A stretch of 64,000 nt of DNA from Cytospora piceicola (GCA_023375675.1 JALQBC010000004.1:1612001-1676000), one strand, 5' to 3'; counted from the stretch's first letter, positions 12,456 through 24,489 are shown. Notes: generated by a model not told the origin, from the sequence alone. Numbers and translations: made by a program.

Positions 12456-12492
12456 GCGGGGGGCGGGGGCGGGCCCGGGGGGCGGGGGGGGG
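12456..12492 (+). repeat. G-rich tract beside the element's left end
   Basis: About 37 bases contain five runs of three to eight G, separated mostly by single C. This could form a G-quadruplex on the plus strand. It sits exactly between chitinase block C and the inverted repeat. Confidence 0.7.
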
Positions 12493-13582
12493 CCCATACC
12501 GCGCACTGGTGGGGTGTAATGGCAATCACTAGGACCCTCGCTAATAGAATGATAGTCCAGAGTTAGAAGGGTATCTCAGGACCTACATTTTAAAACGGGC
12601 ACCATAGTAGGTAGGTAATCAATAGTGTTAAGGGAATCGTAAGTAACTAACAGCCTTACGTACCTAAAGCTATGTAAATTATTAAGGGTAGCCTCGGAAG
12701 ATAAAACGATTACGGAGCAAAATGATAGACTCGTACGAAAGGTAATCTTTCTCGAGAAAGGTAACTACGAGAAGGAAGCTACCAAAAAGCAAAAAGGCGA
12801 TCCTTCCTCCGTCAAGGCCACCTTGTTTCTAGGTACTTAGGTACGTAAATACCTTTCCGGCGGCTTACGTAGGTGCCTTCCCTTCTCAAAAGACTTCACC
12901 AGAATCTATCACCAGATTTCAAGACCGAAGGTAGGTACGCCAGCCAGCCAGCCTCCCAGATCAAAATCAATCAAGATCAATCCATCAAGATCAATCCATC
13001 AAGATCAATCCATCAAGATCAATCCATCAAGATCAATCCATCAAGATCAATCCATCAAGATCAATCCATCAAGATCAATCCATTAAGATCAATCGAAGGC
13101 CTTCGTTACAAACCTTTAAATCGTAAAAGAACTAGCGTATCAAAACGGCAAAGAGAATCTTCAACGGTCAGTCTTCGTACCTTAGCGTAGTACGTATATA
13201 AACCTCCCGGGGTACCTTAAACAAAGTAAACAACCTTCGTAAAGAGAATCGTACCTTCCTTCTAAAATCACCTCGAGAAACAAGTACACCTCGATCAAAA
13301 TAAGTCTACCTCGATCAAACAAGTCCACCTCGATCAAAAGGTCCCCTTTAGGCTTACAACTACTTTTAGGAAACGGCCTCCGTTATACTTATAAAGGTAC
13401 CGTAAAGGTCAAAATAGTCCCTGACAGAAGGTCTCCTTTAAGGTTTTATCGACCTTAACCTAAAGGTCTTCGTAATAATAGTTTGTTACAATTAGAAATC
13501 ATCACTAGGTTAGTAAACCTATCGTTCTACCTGTGAAGATCACTATGATGCCCTTTACAGCCCACCAGTGCGCGGTATGGGC
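12493..13582. mobile_element. Non-autonomous element with terminal inverted repeats, ~1.09 kb, inside the chitinase relic
   Basis: The left end (from 12493) and the reverse complement of the right end (to 13582) share 22 identical bases beginning CCCATACCGCGCACTGGTGG, then about 20 more imperfectly matched bases. The interior has no coding sequence. It is rich in short runs like GTACGTA and GGTAGGTA and contains a 14-bp minisatellite. The element interrupts the chitinase-like reading frame between blocks that would otherwise be adjacent, which is the main evidence for insertion. No transposase is present, so if mobile it depended on another element. I could not identify a target-site duplication. 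Confidence 0.62.
12971..13096 (+). repeat. 14-bp minisatellite, nine copies
   Basis: The unit TCAAGATCAATCCA is repeated nine times head to tail, nearly perfectly; the last unit has two changes (TTAAGATCAATCGA). It lies inside the inverted-repeat element. The continuous reading frame across it is a product of the repeat and not a gene. Confidence 0.93.
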
Positions 13583-14419
13583 GACCGTGTTCTGCGCCAT
13601 GGCGACGGGCAATGAGACAAATTGCACTGCGTCTAGCGCTGACCTATTCCACAAGCCCAACAACAGGCCCGAGTAAGTCGCGTCGATAGTGTCAGGAAGG
13701 TCTATCAGGTTCCACCCGGCTGCTGTGAACAAGTCCTTCGGGTTGCTCACAGTGATATTGCCGGCCTTGGTGGGATATTTCTCCCACGCCTGGTACGTCG
13801 TAGCGGGGCACGACGAATCGAACGGTACAGTCGGAGGGCAGACATGTGGAGTACTTACCGTGGTGAGGTGATCCAGTCCTCCTCGGTACCGTAGTCCGTT
13901 AGGAGCACATCGTAGAACCTCGTCGAGTTACGTAGTGTCCAGACATTGGAAGGAAGTGCCGTACGGGACACCGTCAGATGGGTTTGGGCATGTCACGAGG
14001 GAGCAGTCAAAGTAGGTGTATCCATCTTTAGCCATAGATTTGCTCAACGAAGGCTCAATGAGGCTCTCCATGTACTTGATGCTGTAATCGAATACGGCGT
14101 CGTAACCGTGATTCTCACGCGCAGCTGTCATATCTTGAGAGAGAATATCGAGTATGTACAGCTCGTTGCAGTACTCAGGATACTGCGAGGAGACGCCCTG
14201 CAAGTCCGAGAGGCTAGCGAACTCGATAGACAAGGCGCAGGCTGGGTCCGTGTCGCCGTCGTCTTCCATACAAATGCAGTACTTCAAAGCAGCCGGAAGA
14301 TTTGATCCGAAAGCCAGAAAACCATACAAGAAGTCAGTCAGAACAACCAGACCGAAGCCGTTGTTGTCAACCGCCCTGCTGATCAACGCGACAACGCACG
14401 GGAGCTCACACTCCAGCAT

Positions 14420-15057
14420 CCTCCCACATCTAGAGGTCTACCAGTGTGTGGTTTGATGTTCATACCACCGGCCCGAGACTTTTCAAAGTTGTCTTACACC
14501 ACGTAACTTGTCGAGTTCTTCCCCGTTTGACAGCTAGGGTAGTGTTGGTATAGCGACTTTGAGTCCGTGAACTAGCGAGCATACAGGTGGCTTGGAAACA
14601 TTAGAATTCAAGAGGGAAAAGCGTTGGGGAGGTGAGAGGTTGCGTAGCCTACATCATCCCAACCTGCGTACGTGACAAGGCCAGCCAGATAGGTGAAGCT
14701 ATTGTCAGAAGTCAACGGTTTCCACGACAGGCCGGACGGCTCTGGGGCAAGGGTTAGGGTATAGATTGTCCAAGTCACGTACCTTGGTAGTTAACGGGAT
14801 GATGCACTACCTAGGTACTTAAGTAGTTAGCTGCCGAGCTGACGACCCCTGTTTAGGCTCTTGGAGCTCCCAGCCTCGAGATCGCCATCACTGGAGCTGT
14901 TTTGAATCCTGCAAAACTGCAAAACTGTGGCACTGTAGCACGGTTACTGCTAATAAAATGTATATAATGCCTTTCTATATCTGACAACCCGAGCTTGCAT
15001 ATTCACTCCTTCATTTCCTGCACTAAGTAAAATCTGGACTTCAAACAATCTCCAACG
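14420..15057 (+). promoter_or_regulatory. Upstream region with TATA box of the DUF1279-like gene
   Basis: GTATATAATG at about 14959-14969 lies about 95 bp before the ATG at 15058 and is a good TATA match. The rest of the interval has no gene. An ACCTAGGT palindrome occurs near 14810. Confidence 0.5.
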
Positions 15058-15747
15058 ATGTGGAAACAACGCCTCCTCTCCTCCCTCCGCCGCGGCCTCG
15101 GTCCGCTCCAGACACCGACAACGTCGACGAAAACGACGCCGACCTTGTTCCCCTGGGCAGCAAGGCTCCGTTCCCACCCGGTAAAGAGGTGGAACAGTTC
15201 CAACACCGCAAGCCAACATAAACAACAACCACGATCCCGAGCCGACCGCATCCTGTCCCGCCTGCCCGCCTCCATGCAGAAATATTCCACGCGGCTCCGC
15301 AACGCGCCCCTCTCCCACGTGGTTGCCTTCCTCATCCTGCACGAGATCACGGCGGTCGTGCCCCTCCTGGGCCTGTTCGGCCTGTTCCACTACACGGACT
15401 ACGTGCCCCTGGGTTACATGATGGAGCACTACGGGAGCTACGTCCGGGAGGGCACGGCGCGGTTCGAGAGGTACTTCACGAGGAAGGGCTGGTTTGGCTT
15501 TGGTCAGGGCGAGGAGGACGAGGCTGGCAGGCGGCTTCAGGCCGAGGGCGGCGACGAGGGCGTCCTGGACAGGTGGGCGAGCTCGGATGGGAAGTACAGG
15601 ATTGTGGTCGAGGTCGCGCTGGCGTATGCCATTACTAAGGTCTTACTTCCCGTACGGATCATGGCGAGTCTCTGGGTGACGCCCTGGTTTGCCGGGGTTA
15701 TGGTCAGGATGCGCAGGGTTTTGCCAGGTGCCAGCAAGTCGAAGTAA
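15058..15747 (+). CDS. Mitochondrial FAM210/DUF1279-like membrane protein
   Basis: This is a single-exon gene of 229 residues. The N-terminus is rich in Arg, Ser and Thr without acidic residues (MWKQRLLSSLRRGLG), as in a mitochondrial presequence. Two conserved parts follow. The first is LSHVVAFLILHEITAVVPLLG (residues ~86-107; read as LSHVVAFLILHE then ITAVVPLLG), which includes a membrane helix. The second is a C-terminal helix region, AITKVLLPVRIMASLW then TPWFAGVMVRM. Both match the DUF1279 pattern of fungal Fmp10-like and animal FAM210 proteins, which are mitochondrial inner-membrane proteins. An acidic insert (GQGEEDEAG) separates them. The molecular function in fungi is not established to my knowledge. 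The start is supported by a TATA box about 95 bp upstream and the presequence-like N-terminus. Confidence 0.85.
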   Translation: MWKQRLLSSLRRGLGPLQTPTTSTKTTPTLFPWAARLRSHPVKRWNSSNTASQHKQQPRSRADRILSRLPASMQKYSTRLRNAPLSHVVAFLILHEITAVVPLLGLFGLFHYTDYVPLGYMMEHYGSYVREGTARFERYFTRKGWFGFGQGEEDEAGRRLQAEGGDEGVLDRWASSDGKYRIVVEVALAYAITKVLLPVRIMASLWVTPWFAGVMVRMRRVLPGASKSK

Positions 15748-16026
15748 TTAATATATATACAAATAAAGATGACTCTTACCTACCCACAGCATCGAAAGGG
15801 CCCAGGGAAGTATATTCACATATTCGGGGAGTTCTCGCTAAGTCCATATTTTGGACACGGAAGCACACATCCCGGCAGAAGCAAAGCCAATATCAGGAAC
15901 GACGTATTTCAAAGTTTTTATTTTATTTCTCTATCTCCGCTCCAAGTAACAGGTCTCGAGACAAGTATGCTGTCGTAGAGAACGTTTCAGGACGTAGGTA
16001 GCTGTGTGTGGTAGGTGGTAGAACGC

Positions 16027-16996
16027 TTAAGCCTTCTCGTAGATCCAGTCGAACTGAGCGGACTTGTACTGGACAAGCTCCTCAGGCTTGAACCAGAGAG
16101 CAATCTCGTGCTTGGCCGATTCCACAGCGTCGGATCCGTGGCAGCTTTAATGACATATTAGCGATACTGTAGAGAATGCATGGAAAGGGGGTGGAAGGAG
16201 GAGAGATAGGATCGCGAGATATGATCCGTAACCACCCTTGGTCACTCCCGGATCAACCTTGCCTCGGGTATCAAGAGACCACTGAGAGGGAAAGGCATGT
16301 GCTTCTTTATATTACTTACACGTTGCGACCAACATCGATGGAGAAGTCACCACGGATGGTGCCGGGGGCGGAGGCCAGGGGGTTGGTGGCGCCGAGGAGG
16401 ACACGGCCGGTCTTGACGGCATCACGGCCCTCCCAGACCATGGCGCAGATGGGGCCGCTCAGCATGTCTGCACAACACCATTAGCTTTGTCCGGAGCTTG
16501 TATGATTATTCGAGGTAACGAGTGCGGAACGTACAGGAGAGCAGACCGGGGAAGAAGGGCTTCTCCTTCAGGTCAGCGTCTGGGAGGCGGTCAGTTACGA
16601 ATCGGTGGGACAGCATCAGTGGCTGGACGGGTACGAACAGTGAGCCTCGAGGTGCTCCTTGGAGGGAGTGACGATCTTGATGGCGACAAGCTTGTAGCTG
16701 AAAAGTATTGTGTCAGTCGGAATATATCGGTTGAAGGTCCCCAATAGGGGGGCAATGGATAACGAGTCAAAGACTTACCCGCGCTGCTCGAAACGCTGGA
16801 TGATGGGACCAACGAGGCCACGCTGGATAATTGGTATTAGAATTCATGTTTGCATAGAGTCGAATCGTGTCTGTATTCGTACCTGGACGCCATCGGGCTT
16901 GATGGCGATGAAGCTGTATGGAATTATGGTGAGTAAACATGCCGGGACAGTGGCTCTGGTGAAGGATTGAACTCACGTCTGCTCGGAGGAAGACAT
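16027..16996 (-). CDS. ndk1: Nucleoside diphosphate kinase
   Basis: Seven exons join in frame: 16996-16977, 16913-16883, 16822-16779, 16697-16639, 16579-16535, 16467-16320 and 16144-16027. They give 154 residues, the usual size for eukaryotic NDPK. The enzyme transfers the gamma phosphate from ATP to other NDPs through a phosphohistidine. Visible motifs are [16 protein letters not shown] (start of the fold), [42 protein letters not shown] and the active site [12 protein letters not shown] with His118. It ends [19 protein letters not shown] then IYEKA. The many short introns are typical of this gene in filamentous fungi. The intron after residue 51 uses a less common GTTCGT donor. The reading frame stays open upstream of the chosen ATG for over 100 codons (see findings). 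Confidence 0.96.
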
Positions 16997-18134
16997 TTTG
17001 ATTTCTGGAGTGGGATCTTCGGTAGGAACTGGGAAGGTCTGAATGGTAGTAGTAGCTGAAGAGTCGAGGATAGAAGAGTCGAGGTTTGTGGACGAGGAAA
17101 AGAGATTTTGGGATAGGACAGCAATGGCGACGATTGCCGCTAACAAAACGGCCAGGGTCGGTGGGGTCAGCTTCAATGCACCGCCTGCAGGTCTTCGCTG
17201 GCCTTGCACGACTCTGTTTGGTGGGCGAGCTTCTCCATGCTGTTCGACTTGGCGTGCAGTGCGGGGCATTTTGCTCTCGAATTCAGGGTCCGTTTTCAAA
17301 TATCGATGTCGCCGGCTCAATGGTGCACCACTTTCGGGAAATATAACAAGCGTGATATACGATCTCCAGAGATCTAATGCTGCTGATCACAGATGTCGCG
17401 TCCCCGTAGTCTATTGATCCTAATTCGCAGCTAGGAAAACTGGGAGATACCTGGGAGAGATAGAGTCTGAAGGTGAAAGCTCCATCTCTTTTTACAAGAC
17501 AAAAAAGCTTCCTCACCGCCGTATACACAGTACAGGTTAGCGACAGCCTCCTGAACGGGCTAAAACAGTCTGCTGGCCTTTTTCTCTTGCAACTACCTAG
17601 TTATCATTGAAACCCTCTAGATTACAAGCCGCTATCCACATATATACTTAAGTATCTTCAAAACCGACCACCTTGGAAGACTTATAAACCCTGATGAAGC
17701 TATTTACGGGAAAGTCGGTGTGCGGGAGTGGGTAGCTCCCGAGGGTTAGGGTCTTATCTTATGGTCCACCCCGGTGCTGCATGCTCAGGTGGGGAAGAGA
17801 CAGCTGGAGCTTGAGGGTGCCTGTGTGCCTGCCGCATTAAGCTACCATGGTTATGCAGTACTGTGTACGTACTAAGGCCAGCTTAAAGACACCTTGATGA
17901 CCTTGGCGTCAACCTTCCCTCAATCATAGCAATGGTGGCTGTCTGGAACATTCATCAGATCAGCGACGACCTGAAAACTTTCTGAATAACCACCGGAAAG
18001 TAGCCCACAGGGCAATTGGTCGGACAGAGAGCCCACGATAGGCAACATCGCGTAGCCTTGTAGTCTTATTTACATTTCCCCTTCTTGGTATCAACACAAA
18101 GCACATCCAGCCTGGAGGGCTTCATCTGCCCGTC
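16997..18134. other. Divergent upstream region, NDPK / glucosidase II
   Basis: No separate gene is seen. The first ~330 bp is an open minus-strand frame continuous with NDPK (to 17320). The rest is presumably promoter sequence for both genes. Confidence 0.5.
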
Positions 18135-21134
18135 ATGCACTCTCAATGGCTGTCCCAGAAATGGACAGCCTACTTCTGCTTCCTCTCCATTCTATGTTCC
18201 CTGATTGCTCCTTCAGGTAAGGCTAAACACTCCGTCCAATAAGTCGTTGGTATAATCTAACCATCCCTCACAGTCTCGGTCAAGGAACACGATTTCAAGA
18301 AATGCCACCAGTCCGGTTTCTGCAAGCGTAACCGGGCTTATGCCGACAGTGCACTAGCAGCAAGCTCATGGGAAGCACCATACTCGATACTCCCCGAGTC
18401 AACGTCCTTCAAAGATGGCCAACTCCAAGCCGTCATTCTCAAGAGCATCAATGAACAAGGCGAGACCGTCCGACTGCCTATAACCGTCTCCTTCCTCCAG
18501 TCTGGTGTCGCTCGAGTTACAGTCGACGAAGAGAAGCGACAGAAGGGTGAGATCGAACTCCGCCACGACAGCAAGGCTCGCAAAGAGCGTTACAATGAGG
18601 CCGAGAAATGGACCATTGTGGGCGGAACGGGCCTTGATACGGGGGCGAAGGTTATATTTGAGGACAAGTCGCAGACGACTGTGCAGTACGGACCAGATTC
18701 CAAGTTTGAGGCTGCCATCAAATTCGCTCCTTTCAGCATTGACTTCAAGAGGGATGGCAACACGCAGGTCAAGTTCAACGACCGCGGTCTGCTGAACATG
18801 GAACACTGGAGGCCAAAGATTGACAAGGTCGAGCCTGAGAAGGTGGAGGGAGAGGGCGAAACCGAAGGCGATAAGAAGGAAGAGCAACCCCAGGGCGAAG
18901 ATGAAAGCACCTGGTGGGAGGAGACATTTGGAGGCAACACAGACTCCAAGCCCCGTGGCCCAGAAAGTATTGGTCTGGACATCTCTTTCGTTGGATACGA
19001 CCATGTCTTCGGCATCCCAGAGCACAGTGGACCTCTGTCACTGAGAGAGACTCGTGGTGGCGAGGGCAACTACGAGGAGCCATACAGACTGTACAACGCT
19101 GATGTCTTCGAGTACGTTTTGGACAGCCCCATGACCCTCTACGGAGCCATTCCCTTTATGCAGGCCCATAAGAAGGATTCTTCGGTCGGTGTGTTCTGGC
19201 TGAACGGTGCCGAGACATGGGTCGATATCACCAAAGCCAAGGAACACAAGAACCCACTGGCTATCGGTGCTACGGCCAAGACCAACACTCATACCCACTG
19301 GATGTCCGAGAGCGGGCTGATGGATGTCTTCGTTTTCCTTGGACCTACTCCCCAGGATCTCACAAAGAGCTACGGTGAGCTGACCGGCACCACTGCCATG
19401 CCCCAGGAGTTTGCCCTTGGGTACCACCAGTGCCGCTGGAATTACGTTTCCGACGACGATGTCAAGGATGTCGATCGTAAGATGGACAAGCACAAGATCC
19501 CTTACGATGTCATCTGGCTTGACATCGAGTACACAGACGGCAAGAAGTACTTCACCTGGGACTCCAACATGTTCAGCGATCCTATCGGCATGGGCAAGCA
19601 GCTTGATGCTAGTGGTCGCCAGCTTGTGACCATCATTGATCCCCACATCAAGAACGAGAATGGCTACCACGTTGTCTCTGATCTGAAGTCGAAGGACTTG
19701 GCTGTCAAGAACAAGGACGCAAACATCTACGAGGGTTGGTGCTGGCCTGGATCGTCTCACTGGGTCGATTGTTTCAACCCCGAGGCTATCAAGTGGTGGA
19801 AGTCACTGTTCCATTACGACGCGTTCAAAGGCACCATGGAAAACACGTGGATCTGGAACGACATGAACGAACCTTCAGTCTTCAACGGTCCTGAGGTCAC
19901 CATGCCCAAGGACAACATCCACCACGGAGGCTGGGAGCACCGTGACGTCCACAACATTAACGGCATGACCTTGCACAACGCCACATATGAGGCTCTTCTG
20001 ACGCGCAAGACGGGTGAGCTGCGACGGCCATTTGTGCTCACTCGGTCCTTCTTCGCTGGCTCTCAGCGTATTGGTGCCATGTGGACAGGCGACAACCAAG
20101 CTTCTTGGGATCACTTGGGCGCCTCGCTTCCCATGATCCTCGCCCAGGGCATCTCGGGTATGCCCTTTGCAGGTGCCGATGTTGGTGGCTTCTTTGGCAA
20201 CCCCGACCAGGATCTTCAAGTCCGTTGGTACCAAGCGGGAGCCTTCTACCCCTTCTTCCGTGGCCACGCCCACATTGATGCACGTCGTCGTGAGCCCTAC
20301 TTGATTGGTGAACCCTACACCAGCATGGTCACGTCTGCCCTGCGTCTGCGATACAGCCTCTTGCCCTCGTGGTACACGGCCTTCCACGAGGCGCACAAGG
20401 ACGGTTCACCCATCGTCCGCCCTATGCTCTACACCAACCCATCTGACGAGGGTGGTCTCGAAATCGACGACCAGATGTTCCTTGGCAGCACTGGCCTGCT
20501 CGTCAAGCCCATCGTCGAGAAGGACAAGGAGACGGCTGACATCTACATCCCTGATGACGAGGTGTACTACGACTACTTCACCTACGAGATCGTCCCTACC
20601 CACAAGGGCAAGAAAGCCACTGTCACCGCGGCGCTGGACAAGATCCCACTGCTCATGCAAGGCGGCCACATCTTCCCCCGTCGTGATAGGCCACGTCGGT
20701 CGACCGCGCTGATGAGGTGGGACGACTATACCCTCGTTATCACCCTGCCTAAGTCTGGCGGACACGCGGAGGGCGAGCTGTACACAGATGATGGTGACTC
20801 GTTCGACTTCGAGAAGGACCAGTACATCCATCGGAAGTTTGTCCTCGACGGCAATGTGTTGTCGTCCAAGGACGCTGAGGGCAGGGACACCAAGGCCATC
20901 AAGGCTGGCGACTGGCTCGAGCAGATGAAGAATGTGAGCGTCGACAAAGCTGTTATTGTTGGCGCCCCAGCCAGCTGGGCCAACAAGAAAGAGGTCACTG
21001 TCACTGGCGCGGACGGCAAGACGTGGACGGCGCAGTTGGATTACACACCTGCCACCAAGGGCACGGCTGCGTTTGCCATCGTCCGCAAGGTTGGGGCGTA
21101 CATTGGAGAGGACTGGAGTGTCTCATTTGAGTAA
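18135..21134 (+). CDS. Glucosidase II catalytic alpha subunit (GH31)
   Basis: Two exons (18135-18216, 18274-21134) give 980 residues. The enzyme trims the two inner alpha-1,3-linked glucoses from N-glycans in the endoplasmic reticulum as part of the calnexin folding cycle. It has a signal peptide (about residues 1-27, MHSQWLSQKWTAYFCFLSIL followed by CSLIAPSG), FCKRNRAYAD near the N-terminus typical of GANAB/ROT2, and an acidic linker (residues ~210-245). The GH31 barrel has nucleophile Asp557 in WIWNDMNEPSVF and acid/base Asp634 in MWTGDNQASWDHL, followed by MPFAGADVGGF and WYQAGAFYPFFRGHAH. The C-terminal beta domains contain LYTDDGDSFDFEKDQY. The length is normal for the family. The lack of an HDEL-type end is expected, because the beta subunit provides retention. 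Confidence 0.97.
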
Positions 21135-23818
21135 TTACGAGCGGTGACTGTGTCAGTGTGTGAGGCGGATGTCTTAGAAGTAGAACCGGCTGGTGTGTAA
21201 CCACCGTGGATGTTATGCATTAAACAAGCCATCTTAGAACATGTGTGTGAGCCTTGTGTTTCCCAGAGGATTAGGGGAGTTTGAGTTTTGTGGAGACATA
21301 TGTTGTGATCGGAGAGAATCGAGATTAACGAACTTTTAGGTAAAGTGATAGGATGTAAGCGTACACTGTATGGATAAGCTACCAGGGCTGCGATTGATTG
21401 TTGATCAAATACGGGGTCCTACGTGTCCAGTTTTATACAACCGGCCGAGACGGTGTGGGTGGCAGGCGGCCACACAAAGAGCCCCGTCAACTGAGAGGAC
21501 CCAACCCATCTGGAAGCGATCTTCTCCTGTGGCTTGATGAACGAACATCCATATGCCAGCAACATCCGGCCTTGACAGCGGCTCTAATCAAGAGGAGTCT
21601 TTTCTTTTTACGCCCTAGGACACGGCTCGCGATCAACGCGATCAACACACACATATATATGCATAGGTATATCAGTTCTTTCTAGTATGAGTACACTTGC
21701 GGACCGTACCGGCACTGGCTGCTGCCCGAGTGTGAAACGCGCGAACATGGACCAGGCATCGGATTTGTTGGGCTTGTCGATTCATTGATACCACAGTAAG
21801 ATTAATCAAAGTGCCAGGTCCATACAAGGACAAGCAGGGACCTTCCAGAGATTATCACTTGGCGTTCTCGTCTGTTTCAGCTCATGTGCAGTGGTTCGCC
21901 TGCCCCCTGATCAAGGGTAAACAGCCATGTAGCTGTTATTACGGTTTGGCATGCTCCAGGACTCTAGTAGAAGTCGGGTCGACCCTTGGATATCCCGCTG
22001 TCCGCGCGCCATCCGCCTGCCAGAAGTGACAAACGAGAGCTAGAATGTCCGGGTTTCGGGCGAGGGCAGCCACTCGGGTGTCGAGAGAGCCTCACCCGCC
22101 CAGGTGATGATGCGCTACCTATGTGGTGTGCCAGGTAGTGGTGATGGTGGTGGTGGTGAGGGTCTCTTATCTGCCTTCCAAGCTTGTTGCTGATGAGCTG
22201 ACAAACTATGCATTTCTCTACGTACGTACACGTGCAGCGGACGGTGATGAATGATGCAGTGGCAGTGGGCCCGGCATCAATCCGGGGAAGACGCATCCAG
22301 ATGCGAAGGGGCTGCTTGGGCCGTATGGCGGCACGGGCTGGTCGGGGTCCTGCGAAGATACCGTGAAGCTGGGAACCCCAGACAAGATTTAGATTGGAGA
22401 TCTATGGGGCCCTCCGTGGGTCGCCAGGGCGGTCGAGCTCCTCGCGTTAAACTGAATGGGATTGGACCTCCGGCGGTGAGAGGGCGGTGGTTTTTTTTCT
22501 CTCCCTACCTATCCAAGATTTCGAAGGGCTGTTGAGTAAGAAAGAGTTGGGGTTCTTGAAGAAAACCCTTTTCTGGTCAGTGCCCCTTATGCTATGTAGC
22601 CCCCACCACCGACTGGGACGGTGCCATATCTGTTGTATTGTGATTACCTATTAAGTAGGTACGGTAGGCGGTTACTTGGTTGAAGTGGGACAGGCGACGC
22701 GTAGCTGTTGATATCATAAGGGGACAGACTTTTCCTCTTTCGCACCCCAAAATAGAAGCAGCCAGTAAGAACCTGGGCAGTAAATAGCCTTAACAACAGT
22801 AAACTTAGACTTCCCGCCGTTTGGTTGTCTGCTAGGTAGACCCTGCACACAGCGGGAGACGGAGACCCTTTCGATGATGATGAAAGCAAGCAAAGACGTG
22901 TCCATCGACTGACTTGTCAGGCCTGTTTTTCGATATGGCCGAGCGGAGGGAAAACTGAGTCGGGGAATGGAGCATCTGGGAACGCCAGGACGCGTATGTA
23001 TGTACCAACTCTCGTGTTGACTGGGTCGCTTGGCTTGCTTGGCGGCTTGCTTGGTAAGAAGTGGTAACAGGGAGAGGGAGAGAGAGAGAGTTTCTTGCTT
23101 GCCGCAGCGGATCGACCCTGCATAATCGAGCAAGCCACTGACCTCATCGAGCCGACGTCAAGGGACGCTCACTTCCTGCCACTGTCCCAGTTACTGCCAG
23201 TAGCCCCTGTGGTGTGCTTCCTAGCGGCGTGGCCAGGGGAGCCTAAACCAATGGTTACAGTGTGTAGATTTCTGGTCGCCCCTGTCTATCCCTCTCACAT
23301 TGCAACCACTTCAGCACCCAGGCACCCTCCAAGGGCTGCACACCACCTTGTCAGTCTTGTTTATTCCCGCCCAGCTGTTTGTATCTTATCCCCCCCCTAC
23401 CGACTCGTCCATTTCTCCTTCTCAAACACGCCTAATCTGCACGGTACCTGACGGACCCCCACGGTCTCAAGTCTCACAGTCTTGAAAAGTAAAGTGGTTG
23501 TGTGGCTTGTGGCTTGCGGCTCTCTGCAGGGGGGCGGGAGATGCTCCCGGTGGTTTTTTTTTCTCCTTTTTTTTTCTCCCTTTGGGTCTCACTTGTTTAT
23601 CATGTATCAAAGTACAGTAGTGTACGATTGGGATTCAGTGTAAGAAAAGGCCACTGGAAGATGAGATGGGCTTTACTCAGTCGAGTTAATGATATCTGCG
23701 GTCCCACATCCCGGATCTCGACAGTAAGTGTCCAAGTACCGCCTCGGCTCTATGCCTAGGTACTTTCAAGGCTGGTAGTATGTGCCAGCGGCGACTGACA
23801 CGGCAGATTGTGTGGAAG

Positions 23819-23889
23819 TTTTTTTTCTTCTTTTTTCTCTCTTCTGTTTCTTCTGTTTCTTCTTTTCCTTCCCTTCCTTCCTGGTTTTT
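23819..23889 (+). repeat. Polypyrimidine tract
   Basis: About 70 bases are almost wholly T and C, with a few G. Similar shorter T tracts occur at 23548-23580. Possibly part of the promoter or leader of the downstream channel gene. Confidence 0.8.
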
Positions 23890-24489
23890 CTGGATCTAAA
23901 TTTTCGGTTCTTTCTACTGTGGTATACGTTATTGTAGTTATACAATTGTAATGTTTTTTTTCTCTGATATGTGTGGGGCTTATAGCAACAGGGCAGCCAT
24001 ATTCAGCTGTGCTTGAATGTCGATCCCTTCCCTCCTCCTCGGATCTTGCATGCGCGTTGACATATCTAACATAGTCTTGGTGATTTCTTCCATTCCCCAT
24101 ACTGTATTCCCCCTTCTACACTATCCAAAAAGCTTGATAACGTCCGACACAGTACGCCCCGTACACTACCAGACTACCATTACACTAATGTACTGCGTCC
24201 TTTGTGGCGTTCATATCCACCCATCCCGTCCCCAGTTTTCTGTCAGTCTCGAGACTATAGTAACACCCTTAGCACACCACTCAACGCCCTCTTCTCTTCC
24301 TGTACCTATTATTATTATTCAACTTGTCTTCTACTGCCTGGCTGCTGTCTAGAATTCCCCAGCATCATCCCATCATTCCCAGGCCGACCTAGTTTGTTTT
24401 CTCAAAAAACAAGGGCTCCACCCCCCACGTCACCGCTTGACATTGACCTTCTAAGAGTTTACAGGCCTCTGTCGCCTCTCACGCTCACT

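Larger units (their letters stand above)
12043..14419 (-). pseudogene. GH18 chitinase-like gene relic, C-terminal part, split by an insertion
   Basis: Three collinear minus-strand blocks resemble the C-terminal half of large fungal GH18 chitinase-like proteins. Block A (14419-13870) carries CNELYILDILSQDM, DGYTYFDC and LTDYGTEEDWITSP. Block B (about 13800-13583) carries NPKDLFTAAGWNLIDLPDT. Block C (12460-12043) carries YVKDLGETEEQVKKKAF, a hydrophobic helix region AIIPFVGEMGAASAGL, LDTYTIVEDP and AKLGDSVHDQAL. Reading shifts frame after block A and at least twice in block C (near 12230 and 12160). The catalytic GH18 barrel and LysM/chitin-binding N-terminus are absent: nothing similar lies in 14420-15000. 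A ~1.1 kb inverted-repeat element sits between B and C. The gene is therefore truncated and disabled. Family assignment rests on recalled pattern similarity. Confidence 0.72.

Noticed and set aside
12971..13096. Possible CRISPR-like array
   Set aside because: The repeats are directly adjacent with no spacers, in a eukaryotic genome. It is a minisatellite.
12873..13190. 105-codon frame across the 14-bp repeat
   Set aside because: The frame results from the tandem repeat and has no protein-like character.
13505..13582. Peptide HTAHWWAVKGIIVIF as part of the chitinase-like protein
   Set aside because: This stretch is the terminal inverted repeat read as protein; the same sequence occurs inverted at 12493-12532.
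14747..14758. Telomere-like GGGTTAGGG here and at about 17738
   Set aside because: Each is a single short occurrence without tandem TTAGGG units, so not telomeric.
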